DNA of 64,000 nt, taken from NCBI RefSeq assembly GCF_003990045.1, contig NZ_RZGZ01000002.1, positions 434,001 to 498,000 of the forward strand, given 5' to 3'. The first letter of the stretch is position 1. Each line of letters opens with the position of its first letter. The position numbers were made by a program, and so were the translations under genes. The notes under the pieces are model-generated. The model did not search any database. It had not been told where the DNA came from and was given only the letters and a program-made list of their open reading frames with translations. Positions 23,784 through 33,506 of this stretch are shown here, one piece after another. Source of the stretch: Labedella endophytica. Its GTDB lineage: Bacteria > Actinomycetota > Actinomycetes > Actinomycetales > Microbacteriaceae.

Positions 23784-26165
23784 TCAGACCTCCGCGTCGC
23801 GACGCCGACGCATCGCCCAGATCGTGACGGCCGCGCCGAGAGCGAAGAGGAGCACGGCGGCGGCAGCGAGCGTCGGCGCGCCGTCCGAACCCGTCACGGC
23901 CAGCCCGTCGTCGGGACCGTCCGACGGCGGGTCCGACGGCGGGTCCGACGGCGGGTCCGTCGGGGACGGAACGGCCTGGGGCGCGAGCACGACGGCGGTC
24001 GGCTCGCTGAACGACGGCGCGGGCGACACGAAGCCCGGCAGGGTTCCGGTGACCGCGACGACGAAGGCATATCCGACGTCGTCGGACCTGACCTCGTAGG
24101 TCGTTCCGGTCGCACCGTCGATGGCGACCAGGTCGGACTCCGCCGCGTTGTCGAGGTCGTCCTCGGCGATCCGGAACCACTGGAACGCGAACGTCGTCCC
24201 GTCGGCCCACTCGCCGGGGGCGGCCGTCAGCGTCTCGCCGACCGCGGGTTCGCCCGCGATCGTCGGGGCGCCGACCGGGTCGATCGCGTAGGCCGAGATC
24301 GGGGTCGAGATCTCGCAGACACCACACGTCGCGCCGAGGCCCTCCGGCGCGACCGCGAGGACCAACGGCCCGGTGGACGCGTCGTCGGACACGGTCGCCG
24401 TGAACGACGCGACGGAGGGGCCGGCTCCCGAGGCGACCTCCGGAACCGTCCACGTCAGGGTGTCGCCGTCGAGCGAGAGCCCGTCCGCCAGACTCGTCGG
24501 GTCGATGCTCGCCCAGGGCAGCACCTGCGACAGGTCCGCGACGGCGGTCGTGCCGCCGAGAGTGCCGAGGCCCGTGTTCGCCGCCGTCAGCGTGTACGTG
24601 ACGCTGTCACCGCGGGACAGCGGAGTGTCCGTCGCAGCGCCCGCGGAGAGGTCGAGGGTCCACACGTCGGGCCATTCCGGCTTGTCGAGGTCGAACAGCC
24701 AGTCTTGGAAAAACGCGCCCAGATCTTCGCCCGAGATCTCCTCCGTGAGAGCGATGAAGTCGGCGGTGGAGCCGTCGCTCCCGTTGAGGCGCTCGTACCA
24801 CTGGCGGAAGATCTCCTGGAACTCCTCGTCGCCGATCGAGAGGCGGAGCGCTTCGAGTGCCATGCCGGAGCGTGTGTAGGCCTGGAAGCCGAAGAGGTCC
24901 GCGGGGTCGTCGAAACCGGCGACGGGCACCGTCCAGGCGGAACTCGACTCCGGTGTCCCTTCCCACTCCGAGTACCACACGGACTCGGTGTCGTCCCCGC
25001 CGTAGAGCGCCGCGGTGGCGGCCGAGCCGATGTGCTCGGCCGGCCCCTCGTTGAGCCAGATGTCGCTCCAGTCGGAGAGGGTCACAGCGTCGCCGAACCA
25101 CTGATGCACGAGTTCGTGGATGAGCGTGCCGAGGCCGGCCGAGCGGTCGAAGAACGACCGGTCCTGCGTCTCCAACGCGTAACCGAGCCCCGCGTTGTCG
25201 ACGACGATGCCGGTGCTGTTGCCGGGGTACGCGCCGTAGGCCGTCTCGAGCCAGCCCAGCACCGTCTCGATCTCGTCGCGCGAGGCGAGCGAGGTGGCCT
25301 TGCGCGTGTCACTCAGGTCCGAGTCGATGAAGCTCCACTCCGGGATCTCGCGTCCGCTCGGAAGCGCGATCGTCGACTCGTGGATGTCGTAGCGGCCGAT
25401 CGAGACGAGCGAGAGGTACGTCGTCATCTGTTCTTGCTGCTCCCACGACCACGTCGTCGTGCCGGCGTCCGTGTCGTCGATCCGACCGACGAGCTCGCCG
25501 TTGCTGACCGCCGCAGCGGTTCCGCCGCCGATCGTCGTGGGGATCGTGACATCGATGTCGAAGGTGGCCTTGTCGAGCGGCGTGTTGTTGTTCGGGAACC
25601 ACGTCATCGCGCCGACCGGTTCGTTGACGGCGGTCGCACCGTCGGGGGTCGCGACCCATCCCTCCGAGCTGCCGTCGGGGTCGATGTGCTCGGTGGGCTC
25701 TCCCGAGTACTCGACGGTCGTCGTGAACGCGCCGGTCACGGGCGTCGCGGGCGTGATGACGAGCTTGTACGTGGTCGTATCCGCATCGGTGATCCGGGTG
25801 AATTCCGCGGGGGCACCGTCCACGAGCACGGCGTCGACGGAGAGGCCCTCGAGGTCGAGGCTGAAGGACGAGAGCTCCACCGTCGCCGTGGCTTCGATCT
25901 CGGTCGTCGCGTCGATAGTGCGGTTGTCGTGGTCGTAGTCGATGGCGATGTCGTAGTGCTGCACGTCGTAGCCGGTGTTGCCGACGTTCGGGAAGAGCGA
26001 GTCCCCCGTCGTCTGTCCTCCCGGTTCTGCGGCGTGGGCGGGAGCGGCGACGAACGCGCCGGCCCCCACGATGCTCAGGGCGACGACGCCGGCAGCGACA
26101 CGTGCGAGGCGCTGCCGGGGAAGACGCGGGCGGGAGGAACGAGCGGCGGAGCTGATCGGCGACAT
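23784..26165 (-). CDS. M1 family metallopeptidase, sortase-anchored
   Basis: 793 aa secreted zinc peptidase. An N-terminal signal peptide (RLARVAAGVVALSIVGAGAFVAAPAHAAE) is followed by an M1 N-terminal domain (WFPNNNTPLDKATFDI), the exopeptidase-motif position as YALETQ, and the catalytic HELVH (His350-His354) with the third zinc ligand Glu373 in NEGPAEH (HEXXH-X18-E). The C-terminal third has beta domains, a PPSD repeat linker, and a cell-wall sorting signal LAVTG, a hydrophobic helix and RRRRDAEV. LAxTG is recognised by class E sortases of actinobacteria, so the enzyme is probably attached to the wall and trims peptides outside the cell. Confidence 0.92.
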   Translation of the reverse strand: MSPISSAARSSRPRLPRQRLARVAAGVVALSIVGAGAFVAAPAHAAEPGGQTTGDSLFPNVGNTGYDVQHYDIAIDYDHDNRTIDATTEIEATATVELSSFSLDLEGLSVDAVLVDGAPAEFTRITDADTTTYKLVITPATPVTGAFTTTVEYSGEPTEHIDPDGSSEGWVATPDGATAVNEPVGAMTWFPNNNTPLDKATFDIDVTIPTTIGGGTAAAVSNGELVGRIDDTDAGTTTWSWEQQEQMTTYLSLVSIGRYDIHESTIALPSGREIPEWSFIDSDLSDTRKATSLASRDEIETVLGWLETAYGAYPGNSTGIVVDNAGLGYALETQDRSFFDRSAGLGTLIHELVHQWFGDAVTLSDWSDIWLNEGPAEHIGSAATAALYGGDDTESVWYSEWEGTPESSSAWTVPVAGFDDPADLFGFQAYTRSGMALEALRLSIGDEEFQEIFRQWYERLNGSDGSTADFIALTEEISGEDLGAFFQDWLFDLDKPEWPDVWTLDLSAGAATDTPLSRGDSVTYTLTAANTGLGTLGGTTAVADLSQVLPWASIDPTSLADGLSLDGDTLTWTVPEVASGAGPSVASFTATVSDDASTGPLVLAVAPEGLGATCGVCEISTPISAYAIDPVGAPTIAGEPAVGETLTAAPGEWADGTTFAFQWFRIAEDDLDNAAESDLVAIDGATGTTYEVRSDDVGYAFVVAVTGTLPGFVSPAPSFSEPTAVVLAPQAVPSPTDPPSDPPSDPPSDGPDDGLAVTGSDGAPTLAAAAVLLFALGAAVTIWAMRRRRDAEV
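23919..23954. repeat. Three perfect 12-bp tandem repeats within the M1 peptidase gene
   Basis: The unit GTCCGACGGCGG occurs three times in direct tandem, with a diverged fourth unit following, and encodes the PPSD repeats of the wall-spanning linker. Copy number may vary by slippage between strains. Confidence 0.9.
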
Positions 26166-26366
26166 GGCGCCCCTTCGTGCGACGGTGAGAAGGATCCTGA
26201 CCCGCGCGGCGATGCGCCCGGTCGGCCCGACACTACGCGACGTGCGTTTCCGTGAGATTTCGACCGGGAGACGGAGGAATGGCCTCGACTTGCGCGGCTC
26301 CTGGGAATCCGCCTACAGTTCCGTCATCCGAAGGTGCCTCTGATCCCCGACTGGAAGTTGACCACG

Positions 26367-27860
26367 ATGGACCTCTACGCGCTCCTGCAAGACTTCTTCC
26401 TCCAGATCGATGCCTTCACCTGGGGATGGGCTCTCATCCCCATGCTGGTGGTCTTCGGCATCATCTTCACGGTGTCGACGAAGTTCATCCAGTTGCGCTA
26501 CTTCGGCCGCATGTGGCGGGTGATCGGAGGAGGCGAGAAGGTCGCCGATCCCGACCAGATCAGCGCCAGGCAAGCCCTCGTCGTCTCGATCGGTGGGCGC
26601 GTCGGCGGCGGCAACATCGCCGGTGTCGCCGTGGCGATCACCCTCGGCGGCCCGGGTGCCGTCTTCTGGATGTGGGCGATCGCATTGGTCGGCATGGCGA
26701 CGAGCCTGATCGAATCGACCCTCGCCCAGGCCTACAAGCGCCGCATGCCCGACGGGTCCTTCCGCGGGGGACCGGCCACCTACATCCGGCACGGGCTCGG
26801 CAAGAGTTTCAACTGGCTCGTCGTGATCTACGCGGTCTGCCTCCTGTTGTCCTTCGCCCTCGGCTTCAACGCCTTCCAGGCCAACACGATCGCCGGGGCC
26901 GCCGAGAACAGCCTCGGCATCGACCGGTGGATCACCGGAATCGTGATGGCCGCGATCGCCGGGTTCATCGTCTACGGCAGCATCCAGCGCATCGCGAAGG
27001 TCGCCGACGTGATCGTGCCCGTCATGGCGTTCGTCTACCTCCTCCTGGCCCTCATCGTCATCGCGGTCAACGTCACGGAGGTGCCGGCCATGATCGGGAC
27101 CATCGTCGCCAACGCATTCGGGTTCGAGTCCGCCGTCGCCGGAGGGATCGGGGCTGCGATCGCCAATGGTCTCCGACGCGGTCTTTTCTCGAACGAGGCC
27201 GGACTCGGTTCGGCCCCGAACGTCGCGGCCACCGCCTACGTCAAGCACCCCGTCAGCCAGGGCATCACCCAGATGTTGTCGGTGTTCGTCGACACCATCC
27301 TCATCTGCTCGGCGACGGCGTTCATGATCCTGCTGAGCGGCGTCTACCAGCCGGGTACCGAAGAGATCGACGGCATCGTGCTCACCCAGAATGCTCTGGC
27401 GGACAGTCTCGGCAGTTGGACGCTCTACGTGCTCACCTTCGCGATCCTGCTGTTCTCCTTCAGTTCGATCATGTACAACTACTACCTCGGCGAGACCGCT
27501 CTGCGGGAGCTCACCCCGAGCAAGATCGCCACCCACGTCCTGCGTCTGGCCGTCATCGCCATCGTGCTCATGGGTGCGATCGCGCCGGGAGCGACCGCGG
27601 TCTTCTTCTTCTCCGACCCGCTCATGGGGCTGCTCGCTCTGGCCAACCTCACGGCGATCCTCATGCTGCTGCCCACAGCACTGCGCATCGTGAAGGACTA
27701 CACCGACCAATTGAAGTCGGGCATCGACAAGCCGGTCTTCGACCCGTCGAAGTTCGCCGACCTCGACCTGGACGCCACCGCGTGGGAGGACGCCGACGTG
27801 GACACCGATGCGGGCGCGGGCAGGGCGACGAAGGCGAAGGCGAAGAGCAAGCGCCGGTAG
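26367..27860 (+). CDS. AGCS family sodium:alanine/amino-acid symporter
   Basis: Sodium-coupled importer of alanine or glycine, 497 aa with about ten hydrophobic helices. Family features: FTVSTKFIQLRYFGRMWRVI, GGRVGGGNIAGVAVAI, GGPGAVFWMW, SLIESTLAQAYK and GLFSNEAGLGSAPN. The C-terminal tail is acidic then Lys-rich. ATG 26367 (GGAAG 9 nt upstream) is preferred; a GTG at 26334 is an alternative with a TACAGT -10-like box at 26314-26319. No partner genes. Confidence 0.92.
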   Translation: MDLYALLQDFFLQIDAFTWGWALIPMLVVFGIIFTVSTKFIQLRYFGRMWRVIGGGEKVADPDQISARQALVVSIGGRVGGGNIAGVAVAITLGGPGAVFWMWAIALVGMATSLIESTLAQAYKRRMPDGSFRGGPATYIRHGLGKSFNWLVVIYAVCLLLSFALGFNAFQANTIAGAAENSLGIDRWITGIVMAAIAGFIVYGSIQRIAKVADVIVPVMAFVYLLLALIVIAVNVTEVPAMIGTIVANAFGFESAVAGGIGAAIANGLRRGLFSNEAGLGSAPNVAATAYVKHPVSQGITQMLSVFVDTILICSATAFMILLSGVYQPGTEEIDGIVLTQNALADSLGSWTLYVLTFAILLFSFSSIMYNYYLGETALRELTPSKIATHVLRLAVIAIVLMGAIAPGATAVFFFSDPLMGLLALANLTAILMLLPTALRIVKDYTDQLKSGIDKPVFDPSKFADLDLDATAWEDADVDTDAGAGRATKAKAKSKRR

Positions 27861-27912
27861 GAGCGGGGGCGCGGGAACCCTGACCGCAGTGCGAGGAGCG
27901 TAGCGTCGTCGT

Positions 27913-28899
27913 ATGACGACGACTTCCGACATGATCACCCGCCAACAGCCCCTCGCGACATCGTTCGGGTACCGCTCGACCGCCGCGGAGGTCATCGTGG
28001 GCCACGACCTGCACGGCCGGAGCGCCATCGTGACCGGCGGGTACTCCGGGCTGGGCCTCGAGACGGTGAAGGCGCTCAGCGGGGCCGGCGTCCGCGTGAT
28101 CGTGCCCGCTCGCCGGGTCGACGTCGCCCGCGCTGCGCTCGACGAGGTCGCCGGCGTGGAGGTGGCCGCGATGGACCTCGGCGACCTCGAATCGGTCGCC
28201 ACCTTCACGGCCGGGGTCCGCGATGCCGGGGCGCTGATCGACCTCGTGATCAACGTCGCGGGCATCATGGCGACTCCCGAGGGCCGCACGCCGCAGGGAT
28301 GGGAGTCGCAGTTCGGCACCAACCACCTCGGGCATTTCGCCCTCGTGGGTGGCGTCGCGTCGTTGCTTTTGGAGGGCGCGCGGGTGGTGTCCTATTCCTC
28401 GGTCGGGCACTACCGCTCCCCCGTCCGCTTCGACGACATCAACTTCGAATCCACGCCGTACGATCCGTGGGTCTCCTACGGCCAGGCGAAGTCGGCGAAC
28501 GCGCTCTTCGCCGTCGGCCTCGATGCGCGGGCAGCCGGCCGGGGCGTCCACGCCTACTCCGTGCACCCGGGGGGCATCATGACCGATCTGCAGCGCCACA
28601 TGCCTCGCGAGGAACTCGTGCAGCGCGGCTGGGTGGACGCCGACGGCACACCGAACCCGCTCTTCAAGACGCCGGCCGAGGGCGCGGCGACGGGACTGTG
28701 GGCGGCCACCGCTCCCGAGCTGGTCACCCGGGGCGGCGTCTACGCCGAGGATTCCTCCCTCAAGGGCGTCGTTCCCGCCGACCACTCCGACGCCACCTCG
28801 GGTGGGGTCAAGGAGTGGGCCATCGACACCGATGCGGCCGACCGGTTGTGGGATCTGTCGGTCTCGGCCACCGGACTCGACCCGTTCGGCACCGCCTGA
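27913..28899 (+). CDS. SDR family protein, retinol dehydrogenase-like
   Basis: 328 aa. TGGYSGLG cofactor motif, second-strand arginine in PARR, structural NVAG, active-site Ser (SYSSVGHY) and YGQAK. The PWVSYGQAKSANALFAVGL block is typical of the retinol-dehydrogenase/WW-domain oxidoreductase subgroup. TAGCGT (27901-27906) lies 6 nt before the ATG, so translation is probably leaderless. It precedes an AraC gene on the same strand. Confidence 0.88.
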   Translation: MTTTSDMITRQQPLATSFGYRSTAAEVIVGHDLHGRSAIVTGGYSGLGLETVKALSGAGVRVIVPARRVDVARAALDEVAGVEVAAMDLGDLESVATFTAGVRDAGALIDLVINVAGIMATPEGRTPQGWESQFGTNHLGHFALVGGVASLLLEGARVVSYSSVGHYRSPVRFDDINFESTPYDPWVSYGQAKSANALFAVGLDARAAGRGVHAYSVHPGGIMTDLQRHMPREELVQRGWVDADGTPNPLFKTPAEGAATGLWAATAPELVTRGGVYAEDSSLKGVVPADHSDATSGGVKEWAIDTDAADRLWDLSVSATGLDPFGTA

Positions 28900-28987
28900 G
28901 CATCGGGGTCGGCCGTCTCCGTCGATTTCTCCGTCGCCGCCGAGCACGGCACGGAATAGCCGCGATCGGGCGGCCGTTGCAGCGGAC

Positions 28988-29884
28988 ATGACCTTCGACC
29001 CCGCGGCGCTCGACGACGTCCTCTCGTCCCTCTCCGTGCGGACGGGGCCGGCACGACGTTCCGTACTCGGAGCGGGCGGCCTGCATCCGCTCGTCCCCGG
29101 CCACGTCACGCTGATCTATGTCGTCGAGGGCGAGATCAGCGCCGACCCGCGGGACACGCTGGCCTGCGACCTGGACGTCGAGGCGGGTACCGCCTCACGG
29201 GTCGACGGCTCCCGCACGCTGCTGGCGGGAGATGCGATCGTGAGCGCCGGGCATCAGCCTTCCGTTCTCCACTCCGAGTCCGGCGCACGCATCGTGACCG
29301 TGCAGATGGACCTCGACTGGCCGAGGGCCGCCCTCCCCCTCCCGTCGCTTGTCCTCGTCGGGGGCTTCGCCGCACTCGAGCCGGCGGCCGCAGCGTTGGC
29401 CGCCGAGCTCGGTACGTGCCCCGTCGACGAGGAGGGTGTCCGCCTCGGCGACTCCATCATCTGCCGCACGATGGTCACGGCCGTGCTGCTCGCCGTCATC
29501 CGCGCGTGGGCCCACTCGACATGCGCGCCGCACGGCTGGCCGCGCCGGGCGCAGGACCCGTTCCTCGAACGCGTCGCGGCCGCGGTGATCGACGAGCCCG
29601 GGCACGAGTGGACCGTCGATACGCTCGCGAGCCTCGGCGCGATGTCGCGTTCGGTCTTCGCCGAGCGTTTCCGCTCCGAATTCGGGCAGTCGCCCGCGAG
29701 TTTCGTGACCGGCGTGCGGATGGCCCGCGCCAAGACGATGCTCGGCGCGGGCCATTCGGTGTCGGAGACGTCCCGCGAGCTCGGTTACACCTCGGACGAA
29801 GGCTTCAGCCGCGCGTTCCGCCGCCACACGGGGACGGCCCCGTCGCAGTGGCGGGCACGCCACCGCGACGAGGTCGCGAGCTGA
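28988..29884 (+). CDS. AraC family transcriptional regulator (cupin N-terminus)
   Basis: 298 aa. N-terminal cupin-like effector domain (LVPGHVTLIYVVEGE, LLAGDAIVSAGHQ) and a C-terminal pair of AraC helix-turn-helices: the first at about WTVDTLASLGAMSRSVFAERF, the second SVSETSRELGYTSDEGFSRAFRRHTGTAPSQWR. The start at 28988 is inferred from the N-terminal domain boundary; longer in-frame reading enters the SDR gene. Cupin-type AraC proteins often sense a small molecule and control a neighbouring dehydrogenase or transporter, here the SDR or the convergent MFS gene (inference). Confidence 0.9.
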   Translation: MTFDPAALDDVLSSLSVRTGPARRSVLGAGGLHPLVPGHVTLIYVVEGEISADPRDTLACDLDVEAGTASRVDGSRTLLAGDAIVSAGHQPSVLHSESGARIVTVQMDLDWPRAALPLPSLVLVGGFAALEPAAAALAAELGTCPVDEEGVRLGDSIICRTMVTAVLLAVIRAWAHSTCAPHGWPRRAQDPFLERVAAAVIDEPGHEWTVDTLASLGAMSRSVFAERFRSEFGQSPASFVTGVRMARAKTMLGAGHSVSETSRELGYTSDEGFSRAFRRHTGTAPSQWRARHRDEVAS

Positions 29885-29897
29885 CTCAGTCCGTCGT

Positions 29898-31109
29898 TCA
29901 CATCCGGGCGCGGGCCCTGCCTCGGTTGGCGAGACCGAACAGGACAGCGCCCACCGCGAGGAGCACCGCGGCCAGCACGTAGTCGACGGTCACGCCGACG
30001 GCGTCGATGAGCAGCCCGCCGAAGCCGGCCGCGATCACGATGCCGAGTTGGAAGCCCACCACGGTGAGCCCGCCGCCCGCTTCGAGGCGGTCGGGCATGC
30101 GGTGGCCGACCCACGTGTTCACGATGATCAACCACGAGGCGAAGAAGAAGCCCCACACGAACACGGCGGCGCCGACGGCGACCATGGCGCCGGGGAACGC
30201 CACGATCACGAGCGCCGTCACCGCGATCGTCGCCGGAGCGAACACGCCGAAGAAGACGAACGTGCGGTCGATCACGGCGCCGATGACGACGTTCCCGAGG
30301 AACCCGCCCGCTCCGAACAGGGCCAGGAGCAGCACGACGGTGCCGGCGTCCACGCCCTCCACACGTTCGAGCGCCAACCGGATGTAGGTGTAGGCGAGGA
30401 AGTGGCCGAGCACCACGAGCAGGTGCCCGGCGAGTCCGGCGCCGACGCCCGGCAGGCGCAGCGTCGCGAGCAGGAACCGCGGGCTCGACGTCGCCGCCGC
30501 GGGAACGCGCGGCAACAGCGCACGCAGAGGCACGGCGAGGAGAGCCGAGATGATGCCGACGATGAGGAACACCCATCGCCAGTCGACGAGCTCACCGAGC
30601 AGCACGCCGAGGGGCACGCCGGCGACGGTCGCGAGCGACATGCCGGCGGTGGTGAACATCACGGCGCGGCCGAGCCGTTCCGGCCCCGCGAGGCGGGCGG
30701 CGACCGTGATCGACATCGTCCAGAACGTGCTGATCGCCGCGCCGAGCAGGACCCTGGCGAGCAGGATCAGGAAGAGGTTCGGCGCGACGGCGACAAGGAT
30801 GCTCGACACTCCCGTGGCGGCCGCCGTCCAGACGAAGAGCGTCCGTCGGTCGAGGCGGGGGAACATGAGCCCCACCGTCGGAGCGACGATCAGGCCCACG
30901 AGAGCCGTGACGGTGACGGTCTGCCCGGCCTGCCCCGGTGTGATGCCGAGGTCCTCGGCCATCTCGATGAGCATGCCGTTGGGTAGGAACTCGGCCGTCA
31001 CGAGGAGGAAAGCCATGAGCATCATCGTCACGAGCGCCGCATAGGGCAGGCGCGATGGTCGTTCGGCGATCTCGGGTTCGATCGCTGGCAGGTTTGCGGT
31101 GTCCGTCAT
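29898..31109 (-). CDS. MFS transporter
   Basis: Major facilitator transporter with 12 predicted helices, 403 aa. The loop between helices 2 and 3 reads MFPRLDRRTLFVW (motif A-like) and helix 1 begins ALVTMMLMAFLLVTAEFLPNGML, as in the DHA1 group of drug/arabinose efflux proteins (AraJ/YdhP-like). It probably exports drugs or sugars. The upstream region holds an inverted repeat (31167-31194). It is convergent with the AraC gene. Confidence 0.88.
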   Translation of the reverse strand: MTDTANLPAIEPEIAERPSRLPYAALVTMMLMAFLLVTAEFLPNGMLIEMAEDLGITPGQAGQTVTVTALVGLIVAPTVGLMFPRLDRRTLFVWTAAATGVSSILVAVAPNLFLILLARVLLGAAISTFWTMSITVAARLAGPERLGRAVMFTTAGMSLATVAGVPLGVLLGELVDWRWVFLIVGIISALLAVPLRALLPRVPAAATSSPRFLLATLRLPGVGAGLAGHLLVVLGHFLAYTYIRLALERVEGVDAGTVVLLLALFGAGGFLGNVVIGAVIDRTFVFFGVFAPATIAVTALVIVAFPGAMVAVGAAVFVWGFFFASWLIIVNTWVGHRMPDRLEAGGGLTVVGFQLGIVIAAGFGGLLIDAVGVTVDYVLAAVLLAVGAVLFGLANRGRARARM

Positions 31110-31166
31110 TCTTCGAGACTCGCGGGTGCGGTGGGTGTGCACCCGACCGAGCGTCCGGAGGGGGTG

Positions 31167-31194
31167 ACCGTTCGTCCGGGCGTTCGCGAACGGT
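31167..31194. promoter_or_regulatory. Inverted repeats upstream of MFS gene
   Basis: ACCGTTCG (31167-31174) and CGAACGGT (31187-31194) form an 8-bp inverted repeat with a 12-bp spacer. Within it CGTTCGCGAACG (31181-31192) is a perfect 12-bp palindrome. It lies 58-85 bp upstream of the MFS start and is a candidate regulator site. The rest of the 234-bp gap shows nothing else clear. Confidence 0.4.
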
Positions 31195-31343
31195 GCGCAC
31201 TCGCGTGCCGGGACTTCTCTCCTCCTGCATGTCGGGGCAGAGGGATCAGGGTCGGAGGTCTTCCGCACTCGAGGGCGAGCACCTCGGCAAAGGGCTCGTA
31301 AGACACCGGGGATGGGGATGTCGACGGCGGTCGCGCGGCGGGT

Positions 31344-32081
31344 CTAGCGGGCCTGGCCGGACTGCGGCGGGGCGGACGGTGCGAGACGGTAGAGCACCTG
31401 GGGCCGGCCTTGGCGTCCGTAGCGGTGCGACCGGTCGATGACTCCGGCGTCGACGAGGTGCGCGAGGTAGCGGTGAGCCGTGGGCTGGGACAACCCGCAG
31501 GCTGCCGCGACCTGGCGCGTCGACTGCGGGGTGACGGGATCGAGTACATCGAGCACTCGAGCGAGAGTCGGCTCCGCGAGGCCTTTCGGCAGCCGAACCG
31601 TCCGATCGGTGCTCGGCCCCTTCACGACGATCCCCCCGCTGGCGAGCAACCGGTCGATCTCGCCTTGCCCCAGGGGTCTCTCGTGCGACATGTCGACGAA
31701 TCGGGACCGGTTCTCGCGATACGTCTGCAGTCGATCCTGAAGTGCAGCGCGTGTGAACGGCTTCGAAAGGTACCCGACGACATGGGCGGCCAACGCCTGG
31801 CGGACGGTGGTCTGATCCCGCGACGAGCTGATCACCAACACGTCGGGTCCCCCCTCCCCCAACGTGCGGAGTCGGTGCAGTACTTCGATCCCGCTGATAT
31901 CGGGGAGGCGCATGTCGAGCAGGATCAGGTCCACGCCTCGAGAGATCTGTGCCAGGGCTTCCTCGCCGGTAGATGAGGTTCCGGCGACAGCGAAGCCCGG
32001 AGTCTCGGCCACATATCCGCAGTGCAGGCCGCGGGCACCACGATCGTCGTCGACGACGAGGACTCTGATGGGATCACTCAT
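31344..32081 (-). CDS. Response regulator, CitB/DctR family
   Basis: 245 aa. The receiver domain has phosphoacceptor Asp56 (DLILLDMRLPD), the acidic pocket VDDD and the conserved Lys in YLSKPFT. The C-terminal output domain (STRQVAAACGLSQPTAHRYLAHLVDAGVIDR) is a winged helix-turn-helix as in CitB/DpiA-type regulators. Its ATG (32081) overlaps the sensor kinase stop as ATGA. It probably activates the divergent tctCBA operon. Confidence 0.92.
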   Translation of the reverse strand: MSDPIRVLVVDDDRGARGLHCGYVAETPGFAVAGTSSTGEEALAQISRGVDLILLDMRLPDISGIEVLHRLRTLGEGGPDVLVISSSRDQTTVRQALAAHVVGYLSKPFTRAALQDRLQTYRENRSRFVDMSHERPLGQGEIDRLLASGGIVVKGPSTDRTVRLPKGLAEPTLARVLDVLDPVTPQSTRQVAAACGLSQPTAHRYLAHLVDAGVIDRSHRYGRQGRPQVLYRLAPSAPPQSGQAR

Positions 32082-33355
32082 CCCGCGACCGCCATCTCGA
32101 ACGTGAACCGGGTCCCACCGAGCGGGGACGCGCCGACCTCGATCGTGCCGTCGCGCGAGGTCACGACGCGTCGGACGAGGTCCAGCCCGATGCCTCTGCC
32201 CCACCCCGCCGAATCGGCCTTCGTGGAGAATCCCCGGGCGAAGATGCGCGTCGCAGCGCGATCGTCGATGCCGGGGCCGTCGTCGTCGACCCGGCCGGAC
32301 ACGCGCCCGCCCTGGCTGGTGAGTGTGCAGCGCACTCGGACCGCGCCCGCCTCCCCCGCATTCCGGCAGAGGTTCGTCACCACCGTGACCACCCCATCGT
32401 CGAAGGGGACGTCCGGGTGGAGATCGAACTCCACCTGAGCGCCCAGGTCGAGCAACTCCGCCCGCACCGCGTGCACCGCCGCATCCCGAAGCGCAGCCGA
32501 ACCCGGTCGCGAGACGCCGTCCGCTCGGGGTTCCTCCACGGTCACGACGTTCTCGATGTAGTCGAGTGCTTCCTGGGGATCACCGCGAGAGACCAGACCG
32601 TGCACCACGTGCAGCCGGGTATGGAACTCATGGGACTGCTCGCGAAGAGCAGCCGACGTCCGCCGCATCTGCTCGTGCTCGGCGGACAGGCCGTCCAGAA
32701 CGCGGAATCGGCGCTCCACCGTGGCCGTGAGGAACGAACTGGCCAGCGTGCCCACGATGAGCGCGCCCACGACCCACGGCAGCAGGTGCGTCAACGCGGC
32801 GTTGCTCTGCGCCGCGATGTCGGCTTCGAGCACGCCCACCGCCACCATGCCGACGACCTCCCCATCGTCCGACCGCACGGGCACCTTGGCGCGCAGTGAC
32901 GATCCCGAGGACCCTGTCTCGGTGCCGAGGAACCGATTTCCAGCCAGCACGGACGCGTTCGTCGTCGAGACCTGCACCCCGCGCTGGGACACGAGCGGAT
33001 GGGTGATCCGCACACCTTCGTCGTCCGTGACGACCACGTAGTAGACCCCCGCCGCCTCGCCGACGAGTTCGGCTATCGGTTGGAGCGTCGCCGTCGCCTG
33101 GGCGAGATCGTCCGCGTCGGCGAGGTCACCCGGTGTCCCCGCGCCGGTGACCGATTCGAGCGTCACGCGTACCTCGTGCAGGTCGGCGAGACTCGACGCC
33201 ACGGTCTGCACGCGGTCGGCGGTGGCGGATCGGATGCTGCTGGTCTGCAGCGACAACGCGACAGCGGCTGTCGCGCTCAGCGCTGCCAGTGTGATCACCG
33301 ACGGGAGTACGAGCAGCACGAGCCGAACCGCTCTCGAGCTGGCCCGAATCGCCAT
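32078..33355 (-). CDS. Sensor histidine kinase, CitA/DcuS family
   Basis: 425 aa. Two membrane helices (about residues 10-35 and near 180-200) enclose an extracytoplasmic PAS-like sensor domain (YYVVVTDDEGVRITHPL), as in CitA/DcuS citrate and dicarboxylate sensors. The dimerisation/phosphorylation segment is SHEFHTRLHVVHGLV. The ATPase domain has NLCRNAGEA (N box), DDDGPGI (G1) and GRGIGLDLVRRVV (G2). ATG 33355 has GAGGGG 6 nt upstream. It is divergent from tctC, so the likely ligand is a tri- or dicarboxylate imported by TctABC. Confidence 0.93.
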   Translation of the reverse strand: MAIRASSRAVRLVLLVLPSVITLAALSATAAVALSLQTSSIRSATADRVQTVASSLADLHEVRVTLESVTGAGTPGDLADADDLAQATATLQPIAELVGEAAGVYYVVVTDDEGVRITHPLVSQRGVQVSTTNASVLAGNRFLGTETGSSGSSLRAKVPVRSDDGEVVGMVAVGVLEADIAAQSNAALTHLLPWVVGALIVGTLASSFLTATVERRFRVLDGLSAEHEQMRRTSAALREQSHEFHTRLHVVHGLVSRGDPQEALDYIENVVTVEEPRADGVSRPGSAALRDAAVHAVRAELLDLGAQVEFDLHPDVPFDDGVVTVVTNLCRNAGEAGAVRVRCTLTSQGGRVSGRVDDDGPGIDDRAATRIFARGFSTKADSAGWGRGIGLDLVRRVVTSRDGTIEVGASPLGGTRFTFEMAVAG

Positions 33356-33506
33356 GTCCACCCCTCGGTACGTCGGCGGACGTCTGCGAGCCGCCCGCGG
33401 TGTGCATTTAAGAGAACAACCCGTCGACGACGACGATCCCCGCGTGCCCGCTGACATCCTAGATCGATCTTGCGGCGACAACGATGTCCGCGGAGATGGA
33501 GTAGCG

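Noticed and set aside
23919-23954. Tandem repeats as a possible CRISPR array
   Set aside because: Units are 12 bp, contiguous without spacers, in frame, and encode a PPSD linker.
22698-26255. 1185-codon open frame on the plus strand
   Set aside because: It is antisense to the lactonase and M1 peptidase genes, rich in Arg/Gly/Asp/Val with no domain, and explained by third-position GC bias of the real genes.
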